Both the position numbers and the translations under genes were made by a program. Positions 48,865 to 58,683 of a stretch of DNA of 64,000 bases are shown in pieces. The notes under the pieces were generated by a model. It had not been told where the DNA came from. It saw nothing but the letters and a program-made list of their open reading frames with translations, and made no database searches. Within the stretch, counting starts at the first letter, position 1. Every line of letters starts with the position of its first letter. Source of the stretch: Streptomyces cupreus (lineage in GTDB: Bacteria; Actinomycetota; Actinomycetes; Streptomycetales; Streptomycetaceae); contig NZ_JACMSF010000007.1 in the NCBI RefSeq assembly GCF_014257025.1, forward strand, positions 1 to 64,000, given 5' to 3'.

Positions 48865-50517
48865 ATGAACCAAGACGGCCGTACCAGGCTCAACCAGACG
48901 CCCGAGTGGACCGCGCTGGCCAAGCATCGCGAGGAGCTCGGCGAGGTCGGGCTGCGCGAGCTGTTCGCCGCCGACCCCGGCCGCGGCGCCGGCTACACGC
49001 TCCAGGTCGGCGACCTGTATGTCGACTACTCCAAGCACCTCGTCACCGACGAGACGCTGCGCCTGCTGCGTGAGCTGGCCGTCGCCACCGATGTGTTCGG
49101 GCTGCGCGACGCCATGTTCCGCGGCGAGAAGATCAACACCACCGAGGACCGGGCGGTCCTGCACACCGCGCTGCGCGCCCCGCGCGAGGCGGTCGTCGAG
49201 GTGGACGGCGAGAACGTCGTGCCGGGGGTGCACGCCGTCCTCGACAAGATGAGCGACTTCGCCGACCGCGTCCGCTCCGGCGCGTGGACCGGTCACACGG
49301 GCAAGCCCATCAAGAACGTCGTCAATGTCGGCATCGGCGGCTCCGACCTCGGCCCGGCCATGGCCTACGAGGTGCTGCGCGCGTTCACCGACCGCGAGCT
49401 GACGGTCCGTTTCGTGTCGAACGTCGACGGCGCCGATCTGCACGAGGCCACCCGCGACCTCGACGCGGCGGAGACGCTGTTCATCATCGCCTCGAAGACC
49501 TTCACCACCATCGAGACGATCACCAACGCCACCTCGGCGCGCAACTGGCTGCTGGGGGAGCTGAACGCCGGTCAGGAAGCCGTCGCCAAGCACTTCGTGG
49601 CGCTGTCGACGAACACCGAGAAGGTGGCGGAGTTCGGCATCGACACGGCGAACATGTTCGAGTTCTGGGACTGGGTCGGCGGCCGCTACTCCTACGACTC
49701 GGCGATCGGCCTCTCCCTGATGATCGCCATCGGCCCGGACCGCTTCCGGGAGATGCTCGACGGGTTCCGGCTGGTCGACGAGCACTTCAAGAGCGCCCCC
49801 GCCGAGTCCAATGTTCCGCTGCTGCTGGGCCTGTTGGGCATCTGGTACGGCAACTTCCATGACGCCCAGTCGCATGCCGTGCTGCCCTACAGCCACTACC
49901 TGTCCAAGTTCACGGCCTACCTCCAGCAGCTCGACATGGAGTCCAACGGCAAGTACGTCGGCCGGGACGGGCGGCCCGTGGAGTGGCAGACCGGACCCGT
50001 CGTCTGGGGCACGCCCGGCACCAACGGGCAGCACGCCTACTACCAGCTGATCCATCAGGGCACCAAGCTGATTCCGGCGGACTTCATCGGCTTCGCCGAG
50101 CCGGTCGCCGAGCTGAGCGAGGAACTCAAGGCGCAGCACGACCTGTTGATGGCGAACTTCTTCGCCCAGACCCAGGCGCTGGCCTTCGGCAAGACGCCGG
50201 AGGAGGTGCGCGCGGAGGGTGTGCCGGAGGAGCTGGTCAGCCACAAGACGTTCAAGGGCAACCACCCGACGACCACGATCCTGGCCCGAGAGCTGACCCC
50301 GTCGGTCCTCGGCCAGCTGATCGCGCTCTACGAGCACAAGGTGTTCGTGCAGGGCGCCGTGTGGAACATCGACTCCTTCGACCAGTGGGGCGTGGAGCTC
50401 GGCAAGGTCCTCGCCAAGCGGGTCGAGCCCGCGCTCACCGAAGGCGCCGAGGTCCCCGGCCTGGACGCGTCTTCCAAGGCGCTGGTCGCCAAGTACCGGG
50501 AGCTGCGCGGACGGTGA
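48865..50517 (+). CDS. pgi: Glucose-6-phosphate isomerase
   Basis: 550 residues. [20 protein letters not shown] binds the sugar phosphate, with catalytic regions [33 protein letters not shown] and [20 protein letters not shown]. It links glucose 6-phosphate to fructose 6-phosphate and, with zwf 12 kb away, sets the split between glycolysis and the pentose phosphate pathway. ATG 48865; AGAAGG lies about twelve bases upstream. The first start in the frame, 102 bases earlier, overlaps the exporter gene. Confidence 0.97.
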   Translation: MNQDGRTRLNQTPEWTALAKHREELGEVGLRELFAADPGRGAGYTLQVGDLYVDYSKHLVTDETLRLLRELAVATDVFGLRDAMFRGEKINTTEDRAVLHTALRAPREAVVEVDGENVVPGVHAVLDKMSDFADRVRSGAWTGHTGKPIKNVVNVGIGGSDLGPAMAYEVLRAFTDRELTVRFVSNVDGADLHEATRDLDAAETLFIIASKTFTTIETITNATSARNWLLGELNAGQEAVAKHFVALSTNTEKVAEFGIDTANMFEFWDWVGGRYSYDSAIGLSLMIAIGPDRFREMLDGFRLVDEHFKSAPAESNVPLLLGLLGIWYGNFHDAQSHAVLPYSHYLSKFTAYLQQLDMESNGKYVGRDGRPVEWQTGPVVWGTPGTNGQHAYYQLIHQGTKLIPADFIGFAEPVAELSEELKAQHDLLMANFFAQTQALAFGKTPEEVRAEGVPEELVSHKTFKGNHPTTTILARELTPSVLGQLIALYEHKVFVQGAVWNIDSFDQWGVELGKVLAKRVEPALTEGAEVPGLDASSKALVAKYRELRGR

Positions 50518-50522
50518 CCCGA

Positions 50523-50551
50523 GAAGCGGGCGGCGGTCGGCCGCCCGCTTC
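50523..50551. terminator. Bidirectional terminator after pgi
   Basis: GAAGCGGGCGGC pairs perfectly with GCCGCCCGCTTC around a five-base loop, between convergent genes. Confidence 0.75.
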
Positions 50552-50586
50552 GACCGCCGTATGTTCCGCCTCAGGGCTGGGGCACT

Positions 50587-52869
50587 TCAGGCGACCGAGC
50601 TGAGCGTGTCCGTCAGTCTTCGTCTCGCCGCCCGGGTCGCCGGGACCGCGGCGACCGCTGCCGCTCCGGCGACCGCCGCCGCTCCGAACAGCAGCAGGAG
50701 AGCGGCGGACGGGCCGTCCGCTATCCCGGCCCCGATGCCGCTCGATCTGCCCTGCGCGTCGATCAGCCACCGCCCGAGCGGCGCCCCCAGCGCCGTGCCG
50801 GCGAACACCGCGGCCAAGGCCGTACACGCCGTCGCCGTGACCGTGATCCCCGTGATCTGCCGAGGGGACAGGCCGATCGCCTTCAGGGCCAGCAGATCCC
50901 GTTCGCCGTCGCGGACCATGCCGCCGATGGCCGTCAGGAGTTCGATCAGGCCGATCAGCGCCAGCACCGTGATCAGCCCGACCACGACTGCGCGCAAGGG
51001 CGAAAGGCCGTCGGCGGGGTTGGGCACGGCGTGCACATCCACGTGCCCGTGACCGGCCGCGCCCAGCCGGCCCGCGACCTCGGAGGCGTCGGCGCCCGGT
51101 CGGAGCCGGAGTTCGTAGCGGCTCGGGGCGAGGCCCGGGTCGTTCTCCCGCAGTGTGTCGAGGGAGGTCGAGATGACCCTCCCGGCGTTCTCCGGTTCGA
51201 TGCTGCGGCCGACGATGTGCAGGATCTGCGGCTGGTCGCCCACGGTCATCCGCACCCAGTCGCCGACCCGCACGTCCAGCAGATTCAGCAGCCCCTGCCC
51301 GGCGACCGCCTCGTCACGGCCGTTCGCGGGACGGCCCTCGGCCAGGGCGTACGGGTACGGGTCCCCGCGTGTGCCGAGGCCGCGCAGCGCGATCGTGGAG
51401 GTCTGGCCCGGGACCAGTGCCGCGACCTCGACGCCGGGGTAGACAGCGGCGACCTCGGGGTCGTTTTCCAGCAGCGCGCGGGCGTCCCGGGCGCCGATGC
51501 CGGAGTCCGTGTGGACGGTGAGCGCGGTGGGCAGGCCGATCTGCTCGGGTCTGCTCTGGAAGCGGTCGATGGTGCTCCACGCGCTGAGCGCCACCACGAT
51601 CAGCAGCAACGGCAGCGCGAGCCGGGCGACGGTGCCCAGGGTGCGCGGACGTCGGGTGAACGCGGTGTGCCAGCCCAGCACCAGCGCGGGGGACAGCCGT
51701 ATCCCCAGCATCCGCCGGACCGGTGCCGAAAGACCGCCCCCGGTCGAAGCCGTCGGCCGGGGCACCGGCACCGGCGGCACCCGTCCCGCCCGCCAGGCCG
51801 CGAGGCCGGTGGTCGCGGCGATGAACAGCATCACGCAGGCCGGCACCGCGAACAGGGCCACCGCGTGCCCGGGCAGGCCCTGCCACACGCCGATCGCGTC
51901 ACCGAGGCGGCCGGGGAGCCGGTTGCCCAGGGCCTCGGTGAGCGCGGCCGCGGACACGGCGCCGAGCAGGGCGTAGGCGAGGTGCTGGAGGAGATAGACG
52001 CGGACGACCTGGCCCGGGGTGAAGCCGATGGCCTTCAGGATCGAGATGTCGCGGAGGTGGCCGCGGATGCGGGTGCCGATCGCGCCGTGCACGGCGAGCC
52101 CCGCGGCGACCAGGGCCCCGAGGCCGAACAGGCCGAGCACCTGGCCGAGCAGCCGGTTGTCGCCCTGTTCCTCGGCGCGCGCCTGCTGCCAGGTGGTGAC
52201 CTCGCCGACCGCGCCGGCGCCCAGCACGGTGACGGCGCGCTGGACGGCGTAGTCGGTGTCCTCGGGGTCGGTCAGGCGCAGCCCTGTGACCTGGCCGTTC
52301 GGGTCGCGCACGGCGGACGGCAGGGCCCAGACGAGTCCGGGCCGTTCGCCGGGCCGGTAGCGGGGCTCGGCGCTGTCGGCGACGCCGAGAACGGTGAGGG
52401 TCCGTGCGGTGCCGGGGAGGGTGAGGGTGTCTCCGGGGGCGGCGAGCAGGGTGTGGGCGAGGCGGGTTTCCAGGACGACGCCGTCGGGGGTGGCCGGGTC
52501 CAGCCAGTGCCCGGAGGTGAGCAGCGGGCGGCCGATGGCGGGCTGGTCGGGGGTGCCGCGCAGTTCGACCGAGGCGCGGGCGCCGCGGGAGGCGAGGGTG
52601 GCGGCGGCGGTGGGGTAGGGGCCGGCGACGGAGGCGACGCCGTCGAGGGCGTTGAGTCTGCCCGCGTCGGCGGAGGGGCCTGTGTGCAGCCATACGTGGG
52701 CGCCGCGGGACTGGGTGAAGACGCGCTGCCAGGGGTTGGTGGCGTAGCCGAAGAGTGCCGTGGCCAGCAGCAGCGAGACGACGACGCCCGCGGTGGCGAG
52801 GACGAGGAACAGCGCCTCGCCGCGGTGCGCGCGCAGATCGGAGTGCGCCCAGCGCAGGGTGGCTCGCAT
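50587..52869 (-). CDS. ABC transporter permease with two FtsX domains
   Basis: 760 residues. One N-terminal membrane helix, an extracytoplasmic region, a first FtsX unit (LFGLGALVAAGLAVHGAIG, then ILKAIGFTPGQVVRVYLLQH), a second helix and ectodomain, and a final FtsX unit (LLALKAIGLSPRQITGITV). MacB/LolCE-like permeases of this type move peptides or drive envelope processes by mechanical coupling rather than simple import. It follows the ATPase gene by 39 bases and shares its operon with padR. Confidence 0.88.
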   Translation of the reverse strand: MRATLRWAHSDLRAHRGEALFLVLATAGVVVSLLLATALFGYATNPWQRVFTQSRGAHVWLHTGPSADAGRLNALDGVASVAGPYPTAAATLASRGARASVELRGTPDQPAIGRPLLTSGHWLDPATPDGVVLETRLAHTLLAAPGDTLTLPGTARTLTVLGVADSAEPRYRPGERPGLVWALPSAVRDPNGQVTGLRLTDPEDTDYAVQRAVTVLGAGAVGEVTTWQQARAEEQGDNRLLGQVLGLFGLGALVAAGLAVHGAIGTRIRGHLRDISILKAIGFTPGQVVRVYLLQHLAYALLGAVSAAALTEALGNRLPGRLGDAIGVWQGLPGHAVALFAVPACVMLFIAATTGLAAWRAGRVPPVPVPRPTASTGGGLSAPVRRMLGIRLSPALVLGWHTAFTRRPRTLGTVARLALPLLLIVVALSAWSTIDRFQSRPEQIGLPTALTVHTDSGIGARDARALLENDPEVAAVYPGVEVAALVPGQTSTIALRGLGTRGDPYPYALAEGRPANGRDEAVAGQGLLNLLDVRVGDWVRMTVGDQPQILHIVGRSIEPENAGRVISTSLDTLRENDPGLAPSRYELRLRPGADASEVAGRLGAAGHGHVDVHAVPNPADGLSPLRAVVVGLITVLALIGLIELLTAIGGMVRDGERDLLALKAIGLSPRQITGITVTATACTALAAVFAGTALGAPLGRWLIDAQGRSSGIGAGIADGPSAALLLLFGAAAVAGAAAVAAVPATRAARRRLTDTLSSVA

Positions 52870-52908
52870 CCGGCTCAGGCCCCCCGGGGATCGTCGTAGG
52901 CCCGCATA

Positions 52909-53661
52909 TCAGTCCCTGAGCTCCAGTACGCCGGATATGCCGGCGCGGCGCGGCGGGGTGCCGTCGTCGAGCGTCGCGTCGTCGGCTATGCGGCCGTCGA
53001 AGAAGCTGATCACCCGGTCCGCGGCGCTGGCGAGACGGGCGTCATGGGTGACCAGCAGGATCGTCTGACCGCGCTGGTGGAAGCGGGACAGCAGCCGCAT
53101 CACCTCGCGGGTGCCCTTGCTGTCGAGGCTGCCCGCGGGCTCGTCGGCGAGCAGCAGCGGGGGATGGTTGACCAGGGCGCGGGCCAGCGCGACCCGCTGC
53201 TGCTCACCGCCGGACAGCTCGCCCGGCATGCTGCGCTCCTTGCCCGCGAGGCCCAGCTCGGCCAGCAGCTCCTCCCGCTCGGCGCGTGCCTTTCTGGGCG
53301 GGACGCCGGCGAGGAGAGCGGGCAGCTCGACGTTGTCGGCGACGGACAGGTTCGAGACCAGGTTGAAGAACTGGAAGACGATCCCGATGCGCTTTCTGCG
53401 CTCGACCGCCCAGCGGGCCTCGCTCCAGGTGCCCGTCGGCACGCCGTCCAGGTGGATGCTGCCGCTGTCGGGCCGTTGCAGTCCGCCCAGCAGATGCAGC
53501 AGCGTCGACTTCCCGGCGCCGGACGGGCCGGTGATCGCCGTGAACTCGCCGGGCGCCACGCGCAGATCGACGCCGCGCACGGCGTGGGCCGGGGCGCCCT
53601 CGCCGTAGTGCGTCTTGACCAGGCCCTCGGCGTGCAGCACAGGAGCGGGACCGTCGCTCAT
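52909..53661 (-). CDS. ABC transporter ATP-binding protein, MacB/LolD type
   Basis: 250 residues. Walker A GPSGAGKST near 44, Q-loop VFQFFNLVSNLSVADNV, signature LSGGEQQRVALARAL, Walker B LLLADEPAGSLDS and H-loop LVTHDARLA. The Q-loop wording is typical of the MacB/LolD branch that pairs with FtsX-type permeases. Its start overlaps the padR stop by four bases. Confidence 0.93.
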   Translation of the reverse strand: MSDGPAPVLHAEGLVKTHYGEGAPAHAVRGVDLRVAPGEFTAITGPSGAGKSTLLHLLGGLQRPDSGSIHLDGVPTGTWSEARWAVERRKRIGIVFQFFNLVSNLSVADNVELPALLAGVPPRKARAEREELLAELGLAGKERSMPGELSGGEQQRVALARALVNHPPLLLADEPAGSLDSKGTREVMRLLSRFHQRGQTILLVTHDARLASAADRVISFFDGRIADDATLDDGTPPRRAGISGVLELRD

Positions 53662-54173
53662 TCCAGCTCCTCCAGCTCTTCCTGGCAGCGCTCCAGCCAG
53701 TCGAGGTCGGCCTGGAGATGCAGCATCGCGCCCTCGATGAGCAGATGGGCGATGCGGTTGTCGCGGTCTTCGGCGGCGGCCAGCTTGGAGAGATTGCGCA
53801 TGGTGGTGAGGTACTGGCGCCGCTGTTTGTTGATGAGGGCGATCTGGTCGGCGAGGTTCGTCCGGGGAGCGAGGGCCAGCTTCATGAAGAACTCGTCCCG
53901 CACCCGCGGCTCGTCCTCGGTCTCCTCGAACCAGGCGCTCAGCGCCTCCCGCCCGGCTTCGGTGAGGTGGTAGACCTTCTTGTTGGGTCGGCTGGCCTGT
54001 TCGACGTCCTCGCCCTCGATCAGTCCCGACTTCTCGAGGCGGCCGAGGGTGACATAGATCTGGCCGACGTTCGGCTGAGGGTACGCCGAGCCCAGCAGTT
54101 GCTCAAGGTCCTGCTTGAGCTCGTAGCCGTGGGCGGGGCCGCGCGCGAGGAGTGCCAGGAGGGGCAGGCGCAC
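53658..54173 (-). CDS. PadR-family transcriptional regulator
   Basis: 171 residues. Winged helix with LLALLARGPAHGYELKQDLE and QIYVTLGRLEKSGLIEGEDV, then a C-terminal coiled dimerisation region rich in Leu and Arg. PadR repressors often control a neighbouring ABC exporter and respond to its drug. First gene of padR-ATPase-permease. GTG 54173 is about nine bases after GGAGGAC. Divergent from a sugar-binding protein gene; palindromes lie between. Confidence 0.9.
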   Translation of the reverse strand: MRLPLLALLARGPAHGYELKQDLEQLLGSAYPQPNVGQIYVTLGRLEKSGLIEGEDVEQASRPNKKVYHLTEAGREALSAWFEETEDEPRVRDEFFMKLALAPRTNLADQIALINKQRRQYLTTMRNLSKLAAAEDRDNRIAHLLIEGAMLHLQADLDWLERCQEELEELE

Positions 54174-54216
54174 TCGTGCTGTCCTCCTCGGTCCTCGGTA
54201 ATATGCGACAGACCCT

Positions 54217-54243
54217 AGTATCGCGCATACCTAACAGGTATAC
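54217..54243. promoter_or_regulatory. Tandem palindromes between padR and the binding-protein gene
   Basis: GTATCGCGCATAC (54218-54230) overlaps ATACCTAACAGGTAT (54227-54241). TAGTAT at 54217-54222 may be a -10 box. The core TACCTAACA recurs twice near 55.6 kb. Likely regulator sites, PadR being the nearest candidate. Confidence 0.5.
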
Positions 54244-54295
54244 ATGGCCTCTGACCCGGGCGACGACGCCCGTGCCGGTGTACAGGGAGGAACCT

Positions 54296-55567
54296 ATGCG
54301 GTGGATCCACACCGCCGGTAGGGGCCTTCTCGTCCTGCTCGTGGTGCTGACCGGTTATGCCGCCTCCGGTGTGCGGTCCGGTGAGGCGGCCGACGGCGGG
54401 CGCGGTCCGCTCACCCTGGCCACCGCAGGCGATCTCACCGGCTATCTCGGTCCCCTCCTGGAGGGCTGGAACCGCACGCACCCCGGGGAACGGGTCACCC
54501 TCGTCGAGCTGCCGGACTCCGCCGACGAGACCCACGCCCAGATGGCCACCGACCTGCGCGACGACGGCCGCGGCCGGTTCGATGTGCTGAACATCGACGT
54601 GAACTGGACGTCCGAGTTCGCGGCGGCGGGCTGGATACGGCCGCTGCCCCGCGACCGCTTCCCGCTGGAAACCTTCCTGCCCCCGGTCGTCGACACGGCG
54701 ACCTACGACGGACAGCTGTATGCCGTCCCGTACGTCACCAACGCCGGCCTCCTCCTCTACCGCAAGGACATCCTCGCCGAGGAAGGCGTCGAACCGCCGC
54801 GCACCTGGGACGAGTTGGAGCACCTCGCGAAGACCGTCGCCCCGAAACACGGGCTCGACGGCTACGCCGGCCAGTTCCTGCCGTACGAGGGGCTCACCGT
54901 GAACGCTGCCGAGGCCGTGTACTCGGCGGGCGGGTCCATCCTCGGCGGCGAGGGCGAGCGCGTCACCGTCGACTCGGCCGCCGCCCGCGAGGGCATCGGA
55001 TTCCTGGCGCGCGGGGTGCGCGAGGGCTGGATCCCCGAGCGGGCGCTGGCCTACAAGGAGGAGGAGTCCAAGCAGGCATTCCAGGACGGACGTCTGCTGT
55101 TCCTCCGCAACTGGCCCTACGCGTATGTCGTCGCCTCCGCCGAGGGGTCGCCGGTCGCCGGGAAGGTCGGTGCCGTGCCGTTGCCGGGGCCCGACGGGCC
55201 GGGGACCAGTGTGCTCGGCGGCTCCAATCTGGCCGTGAGCACGCATGCCGAGAACCCCGACTCCGCGGCGCGTCTGATGGCGTACCTGACCAGTGAGCGC
55301 GTCCAGCGCCAGGTGCTCACGCGTGGTGCGCTGCCGCCGGTGCGGGCCGGCCTCTACGAGGATGCCGAACTCATCAGGGAGTTCCCGTACCTCCCGACCC
55401 TGCGCGAGAGCGTGCTCACGGCCGCTCCGCGCCCCAAGAGCCCGCGCTACGACCAGGTCAGCCTGGTGGTGCAGGCGGTCGTGCGGGACGCGATGACCGG
55501 GCGGACGACGCCCGAGGCGGCGGTGCGGAGACTGGCGCGCGAGCTGGCCGCCGTCTCCGGCCGATAG
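54296..55567 (+). CDS. ABC sugar-binding protein without lipobox
   Basis: 423 residues. The N-terminus has one hydrophobic segment (residues 10-25) but no lipobox cysteine, unusual for Gram-positive binding proteins, so it may be membrane-anchored or secreted. The body matches family 1 sugar-binding proteins: FDVLNIDVNWTSEFAAAGWI, VPYVTNAGLLLYRKDILAEE, GGSNLAVSTHAENPDSAARL. Relatives bind trehalose, maltose or similar. GGGAGG precedes ATG 54296. It has no permease of its own between it and the next gene, and may feed the permeases at 58.7-60.9 kb. Confidence 0.82.
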   Translation: MRWIHTAGRGLLVLLVVLTGYAASGVRSGEAADGGRGPLTLATAGDLTGYLGPLLEGWNRTHPGERVTLVELPDSADETHAQMATDLRDDGRGRFDVLNIDVNWTSEFAAAGWIRPLPRDRFPLETFLPPVVDTATYDGQLYAVPYVTNAGLLLYRKDILAEEGVEPPRTWDELEHLAKTVAPKHGLDGYAGQFLPYEGLTVNAAEAVYSAGGSILGGEGERVTVDSAAAREGIGFLARGVREGWIPERALAYKEEESKQAFQDGRLLFLRNWPYAYVVASAEGSPVAGKVGAVPLPGPDGPGTSVLGGSNLAVSTHAENPDSAARLMAYLTSERVQRQVLTRGALPPVRAGLYEDAELIREFPYLPTLRESVLTAAPRPKSPRYDQVSLVVQAVVRDAMTGRTTPEAAVRRLARELAAVSGR

Positions 55568-55575
55568 GTCTCCTA

Positions 55576-55592
55576 GTTACTTGTTAGGTAAC
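55576..55592. promoter_or_regulatory. TACCTAACA-type site, reverse orientation
   Basis: GTTAC (55576-55580) and GTAAC (55588-55592) flank TTGTTAG; the reverse strand reads TTACCTAACAAGTAA, sharing TACCTAACA with the padR site. Confidence 0.45.
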
Positions 55593-55673
55593 GCGGGTAT
55601 CTCATCTGGGCTCGGAGTGCCCGTAAAATCCACATATAACACCCCAACTCGGCGGTAACCTCTGTTCTCTTCA

Positions 55674-55704
55674 TTGACACCCCTCCGACACGCCTACCTA
55701 ACAT
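55674..55704 (+). promoter_or_regulatory. Promoter of the glucosidase gene with embedded operator-like site
   Basis: TTGACA (55674-55679), nineteen bases, TAACAT (55699-55704); the ATG at 55711 has no ribosome site and fits a leaderless start. TACCTAACA (55695-55703) covers the -10 box, and AACATG/CATGTT (55700-55705/55710-55715) spans the start. Confidence 0.6.
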
Positions 55705-55710
55705 GCATAC

Positions 55711-57321
55711 ATGTTGAGTAAGTACCGCTGGTGGCGTGACGCGGTGATCTACCAGGTGTACGTCCGCAGCTTCCTGGACAGCACCGGCGACGGCGTCGGC
55801 GATCTCGCCGGGGTCCGGGCCGGACTGCCGTATCTGAAGAAGCTCGGCGTCGACGGGATCTGGCTGAGCCCCTTCTATCCCTCGCCGCAGCACGACCACG
55901 GTTACGACGTCGCCGACTACCGCGATGTCGACCCCCTCTTCGGCGACCTCGCCGAGTTCGACCTGCTGATGGCGGCCGCCCGGCGGCTCGGCGTCAAGGT
56001 GCTGCTGGACATCGTCCCCAACCACTGCTCCAGCGAGCACCCGGCGTTCCGCGCCGCGCTCGACGCGGCCCCCGGCAGCGCGGCCCGCGCCCGCTTCCAC
56101 TTCGCCGACGGCCGGGGTCCCGAGGGCGCGGAGCCGCCCAACAACTGGCACGCCATGTTCGGCGGCCCGGCCTGGACCCGGGTCGACGACGGCCAGTGGT
56201 ACCTGCACATGTTCACGCCCGAACAGCCCGACTGGAACTGGCGCGACCCCGAGGTCGCCGCCGACTTCGAGAGCACTCTCCGCTTCTGGCTCGACCGGGG
56301 CGTCGACGGCTTCCGTATCGACGTCGCCGCCGGCCTGTTCAAGCACCCGGACCTGCCCGACTCGGACGACCCCGAGGCGGACGCCCGCACCCGCGACTCG
56401 GTCAACCCGCTCGCCTGGAACCAGCCCGAGGTGCACGATGTGTGGCGCCGGTGGCGTGCCGTCTGCGAGGAGTACACCGCCCGCGACGGCCGCGAACGGC
56501 TCCTGGTCGGCGAGGTGTCCGTGCCGACGGCACGCGAACACGCCCTGTACGTCCGCCCCGACGAACTCCACCAGGCGTTCTTCTTCGACCTGCTCGGCGC
56601 CCCCTGGGACGCCGACGCGTTCCGCAAGGTCATCTCCGAGGCCATGCAGGACATAGCCGGCACGGGCTCGACGGTCACCTGGGTCCTCAACAACCACGAC
56701 CAGGTCCGCACCGTCACCCGCTACGGCGAACCCGCCACCGAGGGCAGCGGCCTCGGTGCCGCCCGCGCCCGCGCCGCCGCGCTGCTGATGCTGGCGCTGC
56801 CCGGGGCCGCGTACATCTACCAGGGCGAGGAGCTGGGGCTGCCCGAGGTCGTCGATCTGCCCGACGACGTGCTCACCGACCCGATCTTCCGGCGCACCGG
56901 AAACAGGGCCCGCATCCGGGACGGCTGCCGGGTGCCGCTGCCCTGGTCGGGACAGGCCTCGCCGTTCGGCTTCACCTCCGGGGTCGAGGGCGCCAAGCCC
57001 TGGCTGCCGCAGCCCTCGTACTTCGCCGAGTACGCCACCGACCGGGCCCTCGCCGACACCCGCTCCTTCTGGCACCTGTACCGCGACGGCCTCCAACTGC
57101 GGGCCTCGCTGCCGCAGTTGGGCGAGGGCGAACTGCGCTGGCTGGACAGCGCGCCCGGCGTCCTCGCCTTCACCCGCGGCGACGGGGTCGTCTGCGCCGT
57201 CAACTTCGGTACGGCCCCCGCCCCCGCGCCGGTCTCCGGCTCCCCGCTGCTGTCCAGCGGCCCCTGCCCGGCCGGGGTGCTGCCCGGCTCCACGGCCGCC
57301 TGGTGGATCGGCGACCTCTGA
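55711..57321 (+). CDS. GH13 alpha-glucosidase
   Basis: 536 residues. A GH13 barrel: VYVRSFLDSTGDGVGDLAGV, DIVPNHCSSEH, nucleophile D204 in DGFRIDVA, acid/base E268 in LVGEVSV, and stabiliser D330 in LNNHDQV. No signal peptide, so it acts in the cytoplasm on imported oligosaccharides, probably alpha-1,4 or alpha-1,6 glucosides. A short beta domain closes the protein. It heads the run with a sugar-binding protein and two permeases, as in alpha-glucoside (Agl-type) loci. Confidence 0.9.
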   Translation: MLSKYRWWRDAVIYQVYVRSFLDSTGDGVGDLAGVRAGLPYLKKLGVDGIWLSPFYPSPQHDHGYDVADYRDVDPLFGDLAEFDLLMAAARRLGVKVLLDIVPNHCSSEHPAFRAALDAAPGSAARARFHFADGRGPEGAEPPNNWHAMFGGPAWTRVDDGQWYLHMFTPEQPDWNWRDPEVAADFESTLRFWLDRGVDGFRIDVAAGLFKHPDLPDSDDPEADARTRDSVNPLAWNQPEVHDVWRRWRAVCEEYTARDGRERLLVGEVSVPTAREHALYVRPDELHQAFFFDLLGAPWDADAFRKVISEAMQDIAGTGSTVTWVLNNHDQVRTVTRYGEPATEGSGLGAARARAAALLMLALPGAAYIYQGEELGLPEVVDLPDDVLTDPIFRRTGNRARIRDGCRVPLPWSGQASPFGFTSGVEGAKPWLPQPSYFAEYATDRALADTRSFWHLYRDGLQLRASLPQLGEGELRWLDSAPGVLAFTRGDGVVCAVNFGTAPAPAPVSGSPLLSSGPCPAGVLPGSTAAWWIGDL

Positions 57322-57360
57322 TTTTCCGTCAACTCCCAACCTCTTGAAGGGACATCAACG

Positions 57361-58677
57361 ATGATGCGACGACTGCTCGTGGGCTGCACCGCCCTCACCC
57401 TGGCCCTCGGCGCGACCGCCTGCGGCGGCGGCCCCGTCACGGCCGGCGGCGGCGACCAGGCGCTCAGCGGCCAGACGGTCACCGTGGCCGGGGTCTGGTC
57501 CGGCAGCGAACAGAAGAACTTCCAGAAGGTGCTGGACGCCTTCACCGAGAAGACCGGCGCCAAGACCCAGTTCATGTCCACCGGCGACAACGTCTCCACC
57601 GTCGTCGGCAGCAAGATCGAGGGCGGCAACGCCCCCGACGTCGTCCTCGTCCCCCAGGTCGGCGTCCTCAAGCAGTTCGCCCAGCAGGGCTGGCTCAAGC
57701 CCCTGTCGAAGAAGACCGAGAGCGCCGTCGACGCCAACTTCGCGAGCGTCTGGAAGAGTTACGGCAGCGTCGACGGCTCGTTCTACGGCCTTTACTTCAA
57801 GGCTGCCCACAAGTCGACCGTCTGGTACAGCCCCGACGCCCTCGACCAGGCCGGGGTGGAGCCGCCGCGCACATACGAGGCGATGCTCAAGGCCGGGCAG
57901 ACCGTCTCCGACTCCGGGCTCGCCGCCTTCTCCGTCGCCGGACAGGACGGCTGGACGCTCACCGACTGGTTCGAGAACGTCTATCTCTCCCAGGCAGGGC
58001 CCGAGAAGTACGACGCGCTCGCCGCGCACGAGCTGAAGTGGACCGACGCCAGCGTGGTCGAGGCGCTCACCACCCTCGGCACGCTCTTCAAGGACGAGCA
58101 GCTCATAGCCGGTGGCCCGGACGGCGCCCTGAACACCGACTTCCCGGGCTCGGTGGAGAAGGTCTTCGGGCCGAAGGCGGAGGCCGGCATGGTCTACGAG
58201 GGCGACTTCGTCGCCGGGGTCGCCAAGGACCAGTTCGGCAGGTCCATCGGCGACGACGCCAACTTCTTCCCGTTCCCTGCGGTCGACGGCGGCGAGGCGC
58301 CGGTCGTCAGCGGCGGTGACGCGGCCGTCGTACTGAAGGACGGCAAGAACCAGAAGGCCGCTCAGGCGCTCGTGGAGTTCCTGGCGACGCCCGAGGCCGC
58401 TGCCGTGTGGGCCGAGGCGGGCGGCTTCCTGTCGCCGAACAAGGAACTCGACCCGGCCGCGTACAGCGACGGCGTCACCCGGGCGACCGCCAAGTCCCTG
58501 ATCGCCGCCGGGGATTCGGTCCGCTTCGACATGTCCGACCAGGCTCCCGCGGCCTTCGGCGGCACCAAGGGCGCCGGCGAATGGAAGATCCTCCAGGACT
58601 TCCTGCGCGACCCCTCCGACCCCAAGGCGACCGCGGCGAAGCTGGAGGCCGCGGCGGCCAAGGCCTACCGGGGCTGA
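57361..58677 (+). CDS. Sugar ABC transporter binding lipoprotein (AglE-like)
   Basis: 438 residues. Signal peptide with lipobox ATAC at residues 18-21, so it is lipid-anchored. Body motifs: APDVVLVPQVGVLKQFAQQG, VWYSPDALDQAGVEPPRTYE, GGDAAVVLKDGKNQKAAQAL. Resembles alpha-glucoside-binding AglE. It begins 39 bases after the glucosidase and is followed six bases later by the first permease, forming one operon. Confidence 0.88.
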   Translation: MMRRLLVGCTALTLALGATACGGGPVTAGGGDQALSGQTVTVAGVWSGSEQKNFQKVLDAFTEKTGAKTQFMSTGDNVSTVVGSKIEGGNAPDVVLVPQVGVLKQFAQQGWLKPLSKKTESAVDANFASVWKSYGSVDGSFYGLYFKAAHKSTVWYSPDALDQAGVEPPRTYEAMLKAGQTVSDSGLAAFSVAGQDGWTLTDWFENVYLSQAGPEKYDALAAHELKWTDASVVEALTTLGTLFKDEQLIAGGPDGALNTDFPGSVEKVFGPKAEAGMVYEGDFVAGVAKDQFGRSIGDDANFFPFPAVDGGEAPVVSGGDAAVVLKDGKNQKAAQALVEFLATPEAAAVWAEAGGFLSPNKELDPAAYSDGVTRATAKSLIAAGDSVRFDMSDQAPAAFGGTKGAGEWKILQDFLRDPSDPKATAAKLEAAAAKAYRG

Positions 58678-58683
58678 CACACC

